64,000 bases of DNA, taken from NCBI GenBank assembly GCA_016930915.1, contig JAFGFU010000013.1:248001-312000 (forward strand), in the 5' to 3' direction. This DNA comes from Campylobacterales bacterium (GTDB lineage: Bacteria > Campylobacterota > Campylobacteria > Campylobacterales > Sulfurospirillaceae). Positions 26,445 to 35,454 of the stretch are shown piece after piece (the first letter of the stretch is position 1; every line of letters begins with the position of its first letter). The translations under genes were made by a program, and so were the position numbers. The notes beneath the pieces are model-generated. The model was not told where the DNA came from. It searched no databases and was given only the letters and a program-made list of their open reading frames with translations.

Positions 26445-28330
26445 TACGCCTTGACCTCAGCATTTTTTTCATAGTGACTTCCTTTACGCTCCATCGCCAC
26501 TTGAATCGCATCAATACACCCAGCAAGTGCAAAAAGCCATCCTTTATGCGCTTGTATCCACAACGAAAGCTTTTCGTAGCGCTCTTCCTCATTACATGTA
26601 AAGCGTACTTCAATGCGGGCTAAGTCCATCTCTTGCACCAAAAGCATCGACTGCCCCACATGCCAAATCAACCGCTCAAATCGCTCTTCTCTGACACGCT
26701 TGCGCACTGCTAGAATCTGCGCTTCAAGCGCTTCTAACTGTTCTAGTGTTACGTTTTTGTTTGCCTCAAGGGCTTCGCACAGGGCTGCGGTTTTTAAAAA
26801 GAGAGTCTCAACCAACGTTCGCTGCTGTGCCAAAAAAGAGCGAATCGCCTCAACATTGTGTGCCACCTCTTGTTGTACACGCTTGAGTTCTGTCTCATGA
26901 AGAGGCGTCAATGCAATGGGCTTTTTGATTCTGCTTTTATCGACTGTTGTCATCACTTCTTTAAAAGCACGCTCAATCGCTCCAAAAATGCGAGCACCAC
27001 CCTCGGTGGCATTGATGGTTTGCATATGCTCTTTGGTTTCGGCGATATCTTTTTCAAAAAAAGCCCGAAACCAGTTCCACACCGCCGTGGTTTTGATGAG
27101 TCCACCGCCACCGTAACGCTCCACAAATCCATCACCCGCTTTGTGTTTTACCTCATCTTCGCCGAACACATGCCCTGCTGAGTGACTTTTGCCCTCATCG
27201 CTGTACGCCAAATCTTGCCCAATGAGCACGCAGGTTTTAAATCCACTGTGGTAAATGAGTTCATACGCTTTATTTGCCGCACTCATCCCGATGCCTACAT
27301 AACCCCACGCAGGCGCACCTGTTTCCATCATGTAGCCAAACGGGCGCATATTCATCTGCATGACTCCCGCCTTGATGCTTCCCACCACTTCAGGGTGTTG
27401 TAAAGAGCTAAGTGAAAAAACAACCCCTTCAAACGCCTCTTTGGGTGTCTCTTTGAAAAAACGCCCCGTTAAAGGAATACGCTCCATAGAGACCACCACA
27501 TCGGGCTTAATGCCATAGCGTGTTAAGACAGGAAAACTCGCATCCACGGCAAAAATGGTGATATAAGGTGCCATCTCTTTTAGCAAGGGCAATTGCTTTG
27601 CCAAAGAAGGGCCCGTGGAGACCAAGACTGCTACTTCTGTCGTTTTAGCCTGTTTAAAAAATTGAAGCAAAGGAGGTGTTTTGAGCATCAAAGGAAGGTT
27701 CATAAAGTGATGCTCCACCCCCACAAGGGCGTCGTGCATATCATTGCCCGCTGATTGGACATTTTGATGCAAACACTCTATAAACAAACGATTGCTTTGC
27801 ATGATGAGCTCTTCATACATTCCGTAAAACGCACTGCTTATATGTAAATCGTAAAGTTTGGCATAACGTTGTGTCTCAAAGGTGCTAAAAAGTGCGGAGA
27901 TGGTGGGAAAATTAAGCGCATCTTTTCCAAGAATTACCAAACGATTGCTCGTTAGCTCCTTTGAAAAATCAACCAAATTTAACACCACATAAGCGATGTA
28001 AGCATCAGGCTCAATCACCACGATACGCTCATGTTTTGGGTTCGCTAAAAGGTGTTTCAACAGTGCCCCATTGCCTAGACCAAAAATGTAAAGATAGGGG
28101 TACTCTTGAAATACTTTAAACTGCTCTTTTTGCGCACCGATAACTTCTTGCGGTTTGGTTGCATACAGGGGTTTAAAGGTTGTGGTATGGACTAAATTAA
28201 GGGTTTCAACATTGTCATTTTCCATAAAAATCTCATAAGGAAGCTCCTCTCCTAACTGTTGAAAGGATTCGCTTAATAGGGGATTTTGCATGCGCAATGC
28301 ATTTAAATTGGTTTCAAATAAAGACATCAT
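26444..28330 (-). CDS. maf: Maf-family flagellin nonulosonic acid transferase (DUF115)
   Basis: The 628-residue motility accessory factor should transfer pseudaminic acid (or a relative) from its CMP donor to flagellin Ser/Thr before export. The N-terminal part has LYIFGLGNGALLKHLL. The central DUF115/MptE-like domain has AVLVSTGPSLAKQLPLLKE, IFAVDASFPVLTRYGIKPD and VLIGQDLAYSDEGKSHSAGH. The C-terminal third is helical. It lies directly after the flagellin gene, separated by its terminator, and 23 kb from pseI in the same island. AAAGG precedes two tandem ATGs; either could start. Motif copy 26592. Confidence 0.88.
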   Translation of the reverse strand: MMSLFETNLNALRMQNPLLSESFQQLGEELPYEIFMENDNVETLNLVHTTTFKPLYATKPQEVIGAQKEQFKVFQEYPYLYIFGLGNGALLKHLLANPKHERIVVIEPDAYIAYVVLNLVDFSKELTSNRLVILGKDALNFPTISALFSTFETQRYAKLYDLHISSAFYGMYEELIMQSNRLFIECLHQNVQSAGNDMHDALVGVEHHFMNLPLMLKTPPLLQFFKQAKTTEVAVLVSTGPSLAKQLPLLKEMAPYITIFAVDASFPVLTRYGIKPDVVVSMERIPLTGRFFKETPKEAFEGVVFSLSSLQHPEVVGSIKAGVMQMNMRPFGYMMETGAPAWGYVGIGMSAANKAYELIYHSGFKTCVLIGQDLAYSDEGKSHSAGHVFGEDEVKHKAGDGFVERYGGGGLIKTTAVWNWFRAFFEKDIAETKEHMQTINATEGGARIFGAIERAFKEVMTTVDKSRIKKPIALTPLHETELKRVQQEVAHNVEAIRSFLAQQRTLVETLFLKTAALCEALEANKNVTLEQLEALEAQILAVRKRVREERFERLIWHVGQSMLLVQEMDLARIEVRFTCNEEERYEKLSLWIQAHKGWLFALAGCIDAIQVAMERKGSHYEKNAEVKA

Positions 28331-28378
28331 TAACCTTTTATCTCATCTAGCCCTTTTAAAAGCAAGAACTATACCCAT

Positions 28379-28415
28379 AAAAAAAGGGTAGATGGGGTAC
28401 CCCACCTACCCTTTT
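28379..28415 (-). terminator. Intrinsic terminator after flagellin
   Basis: A near-perfect inverted repeat (28382-28398 with 28399-28415, one G-T pair, centre GTAC) is followed on the - strand by seven T. It lies 38 bases past the flagellin stop, so it should end the flagellin message before maf. Confidence 0.85.
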
Positions 28416-28452
28416 AAGAAACGTTCCCGTAGCTTACGCTACTTTATTTAAA

Positions 28453-29913
28453 CTACTGAAGTAGTTTAAGAACGTTTTGTTGTGTAGAGTTTGCTTGACT
28501 TAAAGCATAACTTCCAGCTTGCGCCATGATGTTATATTTTGAGAAGCTTGCAGACTCTTCAGCAAAGTCTACGTCACGGATTTGAGATTCCGCAGAAGAG
28601 ACGTTTACTTGAGTTACAGAGATGTTGTTGATGGTTGATGTCAACTGGTTTTGAACAGAACCAATGTCCGCACGAATGGTATCAAGTTTCTCTTGCGCTG
28701 TTTGAGCAATTTTAATCATCGCTTGTGCACCCGCATAAGTAGTAACACCCGCTGTTAATTCTTGACCTGCACCTACAACGTTATCATTCGCAAACGCACC
28801 CATTGCTTCTGCGTCAGTCGCACTAATTGCACTCATCATATCACGAAGACTTAAGCTCGCTTCACTTGCACCTGAAGTATCAAGGTCTGTTGCACCCGCA
28901 ATTGTCATCTGAATATCTGCCGCACCCGCTTTAGTTAACGTTAAACGACCAGTATAGTCATCATTTGCAATCGTACCTACTGTTGCAAGGCCTGAAACTT
29001 GAATAGCTCTACCATCAGTTGATGTAAGATTTAACTTACCTTCTGCGTCAACGCTTGCCGCAACACCTGTAGTTGCTGTAAATTGGTTAATGGCATCAAC
29101 CAGTACACCATTGCTATCGTTGGCTTCAACATCTAAATCTGCCGCAACAATCGTTCCATTAATGGTAATATTTGTTGCTGCACCCGCTGCAACAGCCGCA
29201 GTACCTGTTTGTGTTAAACTCCAACTTGCAGTAACACCTGTACTTCCAGAGTTTTTGTTAATCACCGCCGCCAACGCACCAATACCTGTACCCGCACTTG
29301 TACTAATAACCGCTGATTCAAGTGTCAATGTTTGACCAGCCTCATCAGTATAAGTTACTGTTGCAGAAGCAAGTGTTCCACCCATATCACTGGTTTCAAA
29401 ACGAGTTTGACCAATTTTATCAGAACTGGTTGCACCAATACTCATACTTACAGTTTGGTTATTGTACGCACCAATTTGGAACTCTGCATTGGTAAAACTA
29501 CCTGAAAGGAGGTTTTTACCGTTGTATGAAGTTGAACCTGCAATGTTGTCAAGTGCTTCAACGAGTTTAGAGATGTCAGATTGAAGTGCTTTACGAGACG
29601 CTGCACTTTGCCCATCTTGTGCTGCTTGAGTCGCTTTAGTTTTAATGGTATCAAGAATTTTAATCTGTTCATCCATCGCACCGTCTGCAATTTGAGCGAT
29701 AGATACACCATCGTTCGCATTGGCAATCGCTTGACCCAAAGCATTTTTTTGTGAACGAAGAGAGTCAGCAATAGACATACCTGATGCATCATCAGCCGCT
29801 GTGTTGATTCTCAAACCTGAAGAGAGTTTAGACAAAGAGTTGCTAAGAGCGCTGTTTGTCTTTGTGAGGTTAGTTTGTGCTCCAAGAGCAGCAACGTTAG
29901 TATTAATACGCAT
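28453..29913 (-). CDS. fla: Flagellin
   Basis: Flagellar filament subunit of 486 residues. The N-terminal D0/D1 domain starts MRINTNVAALGAQTNL and includes LSSGLRINTAADDASGMSIA; the C-terminal D0/D1 has SAESQIRDVDFAEESA and ends in QQNVLKLLQ. The middle (about 170-400) is a variable Ala/Thr/Ser-rich surface region, the usual place of O-linked pseudaminic acid. Translation starts behind AAAGGA. It is transcribed alone from a sigma-28-type promoter and ends at a strong terminator. The adjacent maf and pse genes make glycosylation of this protein very likely. Only one flagellin copy is in the window. Confidence 0.96.
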   Translation of the reverse strand: MRINTNVAALGAQTNLTKTNSALSNSLSKLSSGLRINTAADDASGMSIADSLRSQKNALGQAIANANDGVSIAQIADGAMDEQIKILDTIKTKATQAAQDGQSAASRKALQSDISKLVEALDNIAGSTSYNGKNLLSGSFTNAEFQIGAYNNQTVSMSIGATSSDKIGQTRFETSDMGGTLASATVTYTDEAGQTLTLESAVISTSAGTGIGALAAVINKNSGSTGVTASWSLTQTGTAAVAAGAATNITINGTIVAADLDVEANDSNGVLVDAINQFTATTGVAASVDAEGKLNLTSTDGRAIQVSGLATVGTIANDDYTGRLTLTKAGAADIQMTIAGATDLDTSGASEASLSLRDMMSAISATDAEAMGAFANDNVVGAGQELTAGVTTYAGAQAMIKIAQTAQEKLDTIRADIGSVQNQLTSTINNISVTQVNVSSAESQIRDVDFAEESASFSKYNIMAQAGSYALSQANSTQQNVLKLLQ

Positions 29914-29967
29914 GATAAATCCTTTTATCGTTTTATTTCGCGGGCTTCCTTGCCTTTGATGAAAACT

Positions 29968-29994
29968 ACATCGTCACCTCAAAAAAAAACTTTA
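29968..29994 (-). promoter_or_regulatory. Sigma-28 (FliA) promoter of flagellin
   Basis: On the - strand TAAAGTTT is followed after exactly 11 bases by GACGATGT, close to the enterobacterial sigma-28 consensus TAAAGTTT-N11-GCCGATAA. Transcription would start about 47 bases before the flagellin ATG. This fits late-class flagellar control. Confidence 0.8.
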
Positions 29995-30051
29995 GCGGTT
30001 GGCATAGATTTTTTTTTTCGATAGAATACGAAAAAACCTTTACATGTAAAG

Positions 30052-32136
30052 ATGGAAAAATCATTGAAAAATCTCATTATTGTGGAATCACCCACTAAAG
30101 CCAAAACGATTAAGAATTTTTTAGGTAAAAACTACACTGTTGTCGCCTCCAAAGGGCATATTCGAGACCTTCCCAAAAGCAGTTTTGGCATTAAAATAGA
30201 AAACCAAACCTTTATCCCAGAGTACCGTGTCCCAAAAGATCACGCCAGTGTGGTTAAAGAGATGAAAGAGCTGGCAAAAGAAGCCGATCAAGTCTATATC
30301 GCAACCGATGAGGACCGTGAGGGTGAAGCCATTGGTTTTCACATTGCCACTGCCATTGGCAAAGACCCAAAAAGCTTACCACGCATCGTTTTTCATGAAA
30401 TTACCAAACATGCCATTACCCACGCACTTGAAAATCCTCGCACTTTAGATGAAAGCAGCATTAACGCACAACAAGCCAGACGTTTGCTTGATAGAATCGT
30501 AGGCTATAAACTCTCTCCCCTGCTCTCATCAAAAATTCAAAAAGGCTTGAGTGCAGGTCGTGTGCAATCTTCAAGCCTTAAAATAATTGTCGATAGAGAA
30601 AAAGAGATAAAAGCCTTTAAATCAGAAGAGTTTTGGAGCCTTGATGCACTCTTTAATAAAACCATTGACGCTTTATTGGTTGAATTTGAGGGTGAAAAAA
30701 TTGAAAAAATGAGCATAGGCAATCAAGAGCGTGCCTATGCCATTAAAGAAAAACTTTTAAAAGAAGCTTTTCATGTCGCTCTTTTGGAGAAAAAAGAGCG
30801 TGAGAGTTCTCCCAGCCCTGCTTTTATGACCTCAACCCTGCAACAAAGTGCGTCGAGTGCTTTGGGATATTCGCCTAAAAAGACGATGATGCTCGCACAA
30901 ACATTGTACGAGGGTGTTAAAACCCATCAGGGCGTTCAAGGGGTTATTACCTATATGCGAACCGACTCACTCAATATCTCTAAAGAGGCAATTGAAGGAG
31001 CACGTGAGCAGATTTTAACTCAATACGGAAAAGCCTACTTGCCTGAAAAAGCTCGTTTTTATGCGAACAAAAGCAAAGGCGCACAAGAAGCACACGAAGC
31101 GATTCGTCCTACCATTTTAGAGTTTACCCCAGCGATGGCAAGTGCCTATTTGGCTCCTGATGAGCTTAAACTCTACGCTCTCATTTACAACCGCTTTTTA
31201 GCTTCTCAAATGAACAATGCTCGTTTTGAATCCCAAACGCTTATCTTTGAAAGCGAAAGTGGTAAGTTTAAAGCCAGTGGTCGCAAACTCCTTTTTGATG
31301 GCTTTTACAAAGTCTATGGCGATAATGACAAAGATAAACTGCTTCCAGATTTAGCGCTCAAACAAGAGGTCGCATTAAGTAAGCTCGATGCCAATCAACA
31401 CTTTACCGAGCCACCTTCTCGCTACTCAGAAGCCAGTTTGATTAAAAAATTAGAGAGCCTTGGCATTGGCAGACCTTCTACGTATGCGCCAACTATCTCG
31501 GTGTTAAGTGCACGTGAATACATTAACATTGAAAAAAAACAGATTGTCCCCACGGAAGTTGCTTTTCAAGTCACGGAGCTTTTAGAACAACACTTTCCTC
31601 AAATCGTTGACTCCTCTTTTACCTCAAATATGGAAGAACGACTAGACCTCATTGCGGAGGACAAAGAGGATTGGCAAGCCATTTTATGGAATTTTTACGA
31701 ACCGTTTGATGCACAAGTTGCCAAAGGAAAAACAGAGATCCAAAGCCAAAAAGTGGTTGTGTTTACAGGCGAAATGTGTCCAGAGTGTGGCAAAGAGCTG
31801 GTACGACGAAAAGGGCGTTTTGGTGAGTTTATTGCGTGCAGTACGTATCCTACATGTAAATACACCCAAAACCTCAAAAAAGTGAGTGAAAGCGCTCCCA
31901 AAGAAAAAGTAACACTGAGTGTGCCTTGCCCTGAATGCGGAGGCGATATTATTGAGCGAAGCTCCCGCCGAGGCAAATTTTTTGGCTGTGGTAATTACCC
32001 CAAATGCAAATTTATCTCCAATTACGAACCCACTGATAAAAAATGCCCCGAATGTGGCTACATTATGGCAAAACGTGAACTACGTAAAAAAGAGATTTAT
32101 GAATGCATTAAATGCAAACACAAAGAAGAGGCGTAA
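30052..32136 (+). CDS. topA: DNA topoisomerase I
   Basis: Type IA topoisomerase relaxing negative supercoils. The 694 residues hold a TOPRIM domain at the N-terminus (IIVESPTKAK; ATDEDREGEAI with the acidic metal site), active-site Tyr at about residue 301 in YMRTDSLNIS, and three C-terminal four-Cys zinc ribbons from about residue 575 (CPECGKEL, CPECGGDI, CPECGYIM). The ATG at 30052 directly abuts a TTACATGTAAAG and has no good ribosome site; a TTG at 30064 would give MKNLIIVESP, the usual family start, so the start is uncertain. Confidence 0.95.
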   Translation: MEKSLKNLIIVESPTKAKTIKNFLGKNYTVVASKGHIRDLPKSSFGIKIENQTFIPEYRVPKDHASVVKEMKELAKEADQVYIATDEDREGEAIGFHIATAIGKDPKSLPRIVFHEITKHAITHALENPRTLDESSINAQQARRLLDRIVGYKLSPLLSSKIQKGLSAGRVQSSSLKIIVDREKEIKAFKSEEFWSLDALFNKTIDALLVEFEGEKIEKMSIGNQERAYAIKEKLLKEAFHVALLEKKERESSPSPAFMTSTLQQSASSALGYSPKKTMMLAQTLYEGVKTHQGVQGVITYMRTDSLNISKEAIEGAREQILTQYGKAYLPEKARFYANKSKGAQEAHEAIRPTILEFTPAMASAYLAPDELKLYALIYNRFLASQMNNARFESQTLIFESESGKFKASGRKLLFDGFYKVYGDNDKDKLLPDLALKQEVALSKLDANQHFTEPPSRYSEASLIKKLESLGIGRPSTYAPTISVLSAREYINIEKKQIVPTEVAFQVTELLEQHFPQIVDSSFTSNMEERLDLIAEDKEDWQAILWNFYEPFDAQVAKGKTEIQSQKVVVFTGEMCPECGKELVRRKGRFGEFIACSTYPTCKYTQNLKKVSESAPKEKVTLSVPCPECGGDIIERSSRRGKFFGCGNYPKCKFISNYEPTDKKCPECGYIMAKRELRKKEIYECIKCKHKEEA

Positions 32137-32196
32137 GCGCTCTTCTTCTCTTCCAAAACCATCTCACCTATCTTTACATGTAAGGAAAAATACCTG

Positions 32197-33048
32197 ATGA
32201 AAAAACCTATTTTTTTATGTTCTATTTGCAATATTTCCAGTGGAAGTTGTGCGGAGGATTGCGGATTTTGTACCCAAAGTGCGCACCATAACGCTGATAT
32301 TGAACGCTACAAATACAAAGTGGTTGAGCAAATTGTTTATGAAGCAAAATGTGCTTCAAGCAATGGTGCCCTTGGTTTTTGTTTGGTCACCTCTGGTCTT
32401 GGACTGGATGATAAAAAACTCGCCTTCGTGTGTGAAGCAGCCCGTGCGGTGAAAAGCGAACTTCCACATCTTCTTTTAATCGCTTGTAATGGAACGGCGA
32501 GTGTTGAGCAACTCAAAGCCCTAAAAGAAGCTGGCGTAAATGCCTACAACCACAACTTAGAGAGTTCCAAAGAGTTTTACCCGAATATCTGTACGACACA
32601 CACATGGGAAGGGCGTTATCAAACCTGTTTAAATGTCAAAGAGGCTGGACTTTTCTTATTTACAGGAGGTATTGTAGGTCTAGGAGAGAGTGAAGCGGAT
32701 AGAGCCTCTTTACTTCAAAGCATTTGCGAACTCTCCCCTGAAACGGTGCCTTTGAATTTTTACATTCCAAACCCTGCTTTACCTTTAAAAGCAGAGCCTC
32801 TTAGTGAAGCAGAAGCCCTTGAAATTATCAAAGAATTTAGAGCCAAACTTCCTAAAGAGAGTGTTTTAATGATAGCAGGAGGACGTGAACAAACCTTTAG
32901 CCCACACTGTGATATTTTTGCAGCAGGGGCGGATTCTATTATTATTGGAGATTATCTTACCACCAAAGGTGAAGCACCTAACCGTGATAGAAAAATGATT
33001 GAAAATTTAGGATACAGTGTCGCAAGCATCTGTCATCACGTAGTCTAA
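32197..33048 (+). CDS. bioB: Biotin synthase (short Campylobacterota type)
   Basis: Radical SAM enzyme inserting sulfur into dethiobiotin. The 283-residue length is shorter than the ~340 of E. coli BioB. The cluster motif is CAEDCGFC (CX3CX2C) near residue 18, preceded by ICNISSGSC; the YNHNLESS stretch and an Arg-containing AGGREQT segment are BioB landmarks. A TTACATGTAA copy at 32174 runs into AAGGA ten bases before the ATG and seems to form the ribosome site. It lies 60 bases after topA, so read-through is possible. Confidence 0.92.
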   Translation: MKKPIFLCSICNISSGSCAEDCGFCTQSAHHNADIERYKYKVVEQIVYEAKCASSNGALGFCLVTSGLGLDDKKLAFVCEAARAVKSELPHLLLIACNGTASVEQLKALKEAGVNAYNHNLESSKEFYPNICTTHTWEGRYQTCLNVKEAGLFLFTGGIVGLGESEADRASLLQSICELSPETVPLNFYIPNPALPLKAEPLSEAEALEIIKEFRAKLPKESVLMIAGGREQTFSPHCDIFAAGADSIIIGDYLTTKGEAPNRDRKMIENLGYSVASICHHVV

Positions 33049-33079
33049 TGATTGTTCATTCGAACAAAAAGAAATTTGC

Positions 33080-33085
33080 TATAAT
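33080..33085 (+). promoter_or_regulatory. Probable -10 element of gltA
   Basis: TATAAT preceded by TTGC lies 41 bases before the citrate synthase start. No convincing -35 hexamer is seen, which is usual for housekeeping promoters of Campylobacterota. Confidence 0.6.
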
Positions 33086-33126
33086 AAATACCATTATGAG
33101 TTTAATCGTTTTAGTAAAGGATGTGT

Positions 33127-34413
33127 ATGCGTAAAGATACTGTTACCCTTATTGACAATCGCACGGGAGAGGAATTTGAGTTTCCTATTCTCAAAGCAAC
33201 TCTTGGTTCTGATGTCGTTGATATATCTTCATTTTATGCCAATACAGGCATGTTTACGTTGGATCGTGGTTTTACCTCAACGGCAAGTTGTCGCTCTCAA
33301 ATCACCTACATTGATGGCAATATTGGCAAATTGATGTATCGAGGTTATGATATCGCCTATCTTGCAACGAAAAAATCATTTTTAGATACGGCTTATTTGC
33401 TTTTGCACAAAGAATTGCCCACCAAAGAGCAGTATAAAAACTTTTTAGCGGAACTCAAAAAACGCTCTTTTATCCACGAAAGTATGCGTAAACTCTTTGA
33501 TGCGTTCCCTGATAACGCACATCCTATGGCTATTTTATCAGCAGCAGTTTCTGCGCTTTCTACGTTTTATTTTGACCATTTGGATATGGATTCACCCGAA
33601 GAAGCCAAAGAAATGGCACATCGTATTGTGGCTAAAATTCCTACGATTGCAGCGTTTTCCTACCGTTATTCACAAGGACTTCCTATTATTTATCCTGATT
33701 TGGATAAAGGCTTTACGGAAAACTTTTTATATATGTTACGAGGCTATCCGCACCACCATATTGATTTAAAACCTATCGAAGTTCAAGCACTCGATACTAT
33801 TTTTACGCTCCATGCCGATCATGAACAAAATGCTTCCACCACATCTGTGCGTGTTGTGGCTTCAACCCATGCCCACCCTTATGCAGCAATTTCTGCTGGT
33901 ATTGGTGCACTTTGGGGACGAGCGCATGGTGGAGCAAATGAGTCTGTGATTCGTCAATTAGAGTTAATTGGCACTGTTGATAATGTCGATACATATATCG
34001 CTAAGGCCAAAGACCCTAATGATCCATTTCGATTGATGGGATTTGGTCATAGGGTCTATAAAAACTTTGACCCACGTGCAACCATTTTGAAAAATCTTCA
34101 AAAGAAATTGGTTAATGAACTCGCAATTAATACCGAACTCATGGCAGTTGCCCACCGTATTGAGGAAATTGCTTTAAATGATGAGTACTTTATTAAACGT
34201 AAGCTCTACCCAAATATTGATTTTTACTCAGGGCTTATTTTACAAGCGCTTAAAATTCCAAAAGAGATGTTTGCCGTTATTTTTGTGATTGGAAGAACCC
34301 CTGGTTGGGTTGCGCAGTGGATCGAACTCAAAGAACAACCCGATATGAAAATTGCTCGCCCTCGCCAACATTATATTGGACCTGTCGATCGAACACCAAA
34401 ATTTGAGCTTTAA
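33127..34413 (+). CDS. gltA: Citrate synthase
   Basis: Condenses oxaloacetate and acetyl-CoA at the entry of the (oxidative or reductive-branch) citric acid cycle. About 428 residues of the type II family: DRGFTSTASCRSQITYIDG near the start, a conserved HADHEQNASTTSVR histidine segment, GFGHRVYKNFDPRA (catalytic His region), and Arg/Asp-bearing IGRTPGWVAQW near the end. The ATG at 33127 is preferred to 33121 because AAAGG sits six bases before it. It ends at a shared bidirectional terminator with the convergent AMIN gene. Confidence 0.95.
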   Translation: MRKDTVTLIDNRTGEEFEFPILKATLGSDVVDISSFYANTGMFTLDRGFTSTASCRSQITYIDGNIGKLMYRGYDIAYLATKKSFLDTAYLLLHKELPTKEQYKNFLAELKKRSFIHESMRKLFDAFPDNAHPMAILSAAVSALSTFYFDHLDMDSPEEAKEMAHRIVAKIPTIAAFSYRYSQGLPIIYPDLDKGFTENFLYMLRGYPHHHIDLKPIEVQALDTIFTLHADHEQNASTTSVRVVASTHAHPYAAISAGIGALWGRAHGGANESVIRQLELIGTVDNVDTYIAKAKDPNDPFRLMGFGHRVYKNFDPRATILKNLQKKLVNELAINTELMAVAHRIEEIALNDEYFIKRKLYPNIDFYSGLILQALKIPKEMFAVIFVIGRTPGWVAQWIELKEQPDMKIARPRQHYIGPVDRTPKFEL

Positions 34414-34415
34414 CC

Positions 34416-34451
34416 TTTTTTACATGTAAGGATTTTCCTTACATGTAAAAA
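34416..34451. terminator. Bidirectional terminator built from two TTACATGTAA copies
   Basis: A perfect 16-bp inverted repeat (34417-34432 and 34436-34451) with a TTT loop lies between convergent gltA and the AMIN gene. Each arm holds one TTACATGTAA, and T/A runs at both ends supply a U-tract in either direction. Confidence 0.8.
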
Positions 34452-34456
34452 CATCA

Positions 34457-35164
34457 TTACTTCAGCTTTATACTGTATCCGCCCTCAAAAGTTTGTAAAT
34501 CATAACGATAATGACCATCTAATAATATAGCAATTCGGTAAAAGTCTTTATGTTCTCCCAGTGTTACCAAAACAAAAGGATTCTTTTTTAAGTCAACTGT
34601 TTTTGTCGCAAACGAATGTGTTCTTTTAAAATCAAGAACGATTTTATAAGGATCTGCTATTAAAAAATCACGTATCTTCAAATCTTTGGTAAAAATTTTA
34701 ATCTCATTTCCTTCTGCAAATAGAAAAATACCCTCTGCAAGTTTTACTCGCTCTTCACTCTTCGTTTTAACAGATGGCATACTGGGTACACTTTTTAGCT
34801 CTTTTCCTTCAATATTTTTTTTTGTAAGAGGTGGCACAGGTGCAATCGGAGCTGCAGGAGGAGGCGTAGATTTTTCAACACCTTGTGGCGATAATAAAAG
34901 AGGATGATGCCAATCAATGTTTTGGTCAATATTTTGGTGTTCTTCTTCAATGGAGCCATCAAGATTTTGAAACGTTAGCGTAACACTTTTTAAAATACGT
35001 GCACTGCTTGGGAGTGTAATCGATGTACTCTTGAAATCGATTCTTTTCTCTTCAATTTGAGTTGTCTTCCCAACAACTTCTGGAGCATTCGTTGTTTCAA
35101 AAGGATTTTCTCTTGCCTCTATGCTGATTATTAGTGATAGAAAAAGCCAAAAAATCTTCCTCAT
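34457..35164 (-). CDS. AMIN-domain periplasmic protein
   Basis: The 235-residue protein has an N-terminal signal sequence (MRKIFWLFLSLIISIEA), a Pro-rich middle, and a C-terminal AMIN-like domain (FLIADPYKIVLDFKR) of the kind that binds cell-wall or envelope structures. Its place after eno and the small coiled-coil protein matches, from memory, C. jejuni Cj1670c (CgpA), a periplasmic glycoprotein. AAGGAG precedes the ATG. The exact role is unknown. Confidence 0.75.
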   Translation of the reverse strand: MRKIFWLFLSLIISIEARENPFETTNAPEVVGKTTQIEEKRIDFKSTSITLPSSARILKSVTLTFQNLDGSIEEEHQNIDQNIDWHHPLLLSPQGVEKSTPPPAAPIAPVPPLTKKNIEGKELKSVPSMPSVKTKSEERVKLAEGIFLFAEGNEIKIFTKDLKIRDFLIADPYKIVLDFKRTHSFATKTVDLKKNPFVLVTLGEHKDFYRIAILLDGHYRYDLQTFEGGYSIKLK

Positions 35165-35178
35165 GAATACTCCTTAGT

Positions 35179-35454
35179 TTATCGATCGGGATCTAGTTGC
35201 CGTAATTCAAAATACTCTTTTTGCAAAACGGCATTCTCTTCTTTAAGACTTTGAATTTTTTGGCTTAAGGTATCTTTATCTGCTTGAAGATTTAAGAGAA
35301 CATCCAGCGAGCTCTTTCCAAAAAGAACATCTCCAATATACAAACCAAAACCTACAACGGCCACAATAAGCGAGATAAGTTTCAAATAAAAGAGGGCAGA
35401 ACCTTCTGCTTCCTCTTTTTTTTCTTGGTCAAATTCGTCTAAAACATCACTCAT
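35179..35454 (-). CDS. Small bitopic coiled-coil protein, FtsB/DivIC-like
   Basis: 91 residues: acidic cytoplasmic start, one transmembrane helix ([20 protein letters not shown], about 23-42), then a heptad-like coiled coil ([20 protein letters not shown]). This arrangement is that of FtsB/DivIC division proteins, but similarity is only structural. The ATG overlaps the eno stop (ATGA). Position matches the unnamed C. jejuni gene between eno and cgpA. Confidence 0.65.
   Translation of the reverse strand: MSDVLDEFDQEKKEEAEGSALFYLKLISLIVAVVGFGLYIGDVLFGKSSLDVLLNLQADKDTLSQKIQSLKEENAVLQKEYFELRQLDPDR

Noticed and set aside
3696-28330. Insertion sequences or transposase remnants in the glycan island
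   Set aside because: I found no transposase-like frame or terminal inverted repeats; the AT-rich stretch must have arrived by other means or left no scar I can see.
30001-30051. Sigma-54 promoter before topA (TTGGCATAGATTTTTT)
   Set aside because: The -12 GC element is missing; only the -24-like half is seen, in a T-rich context.
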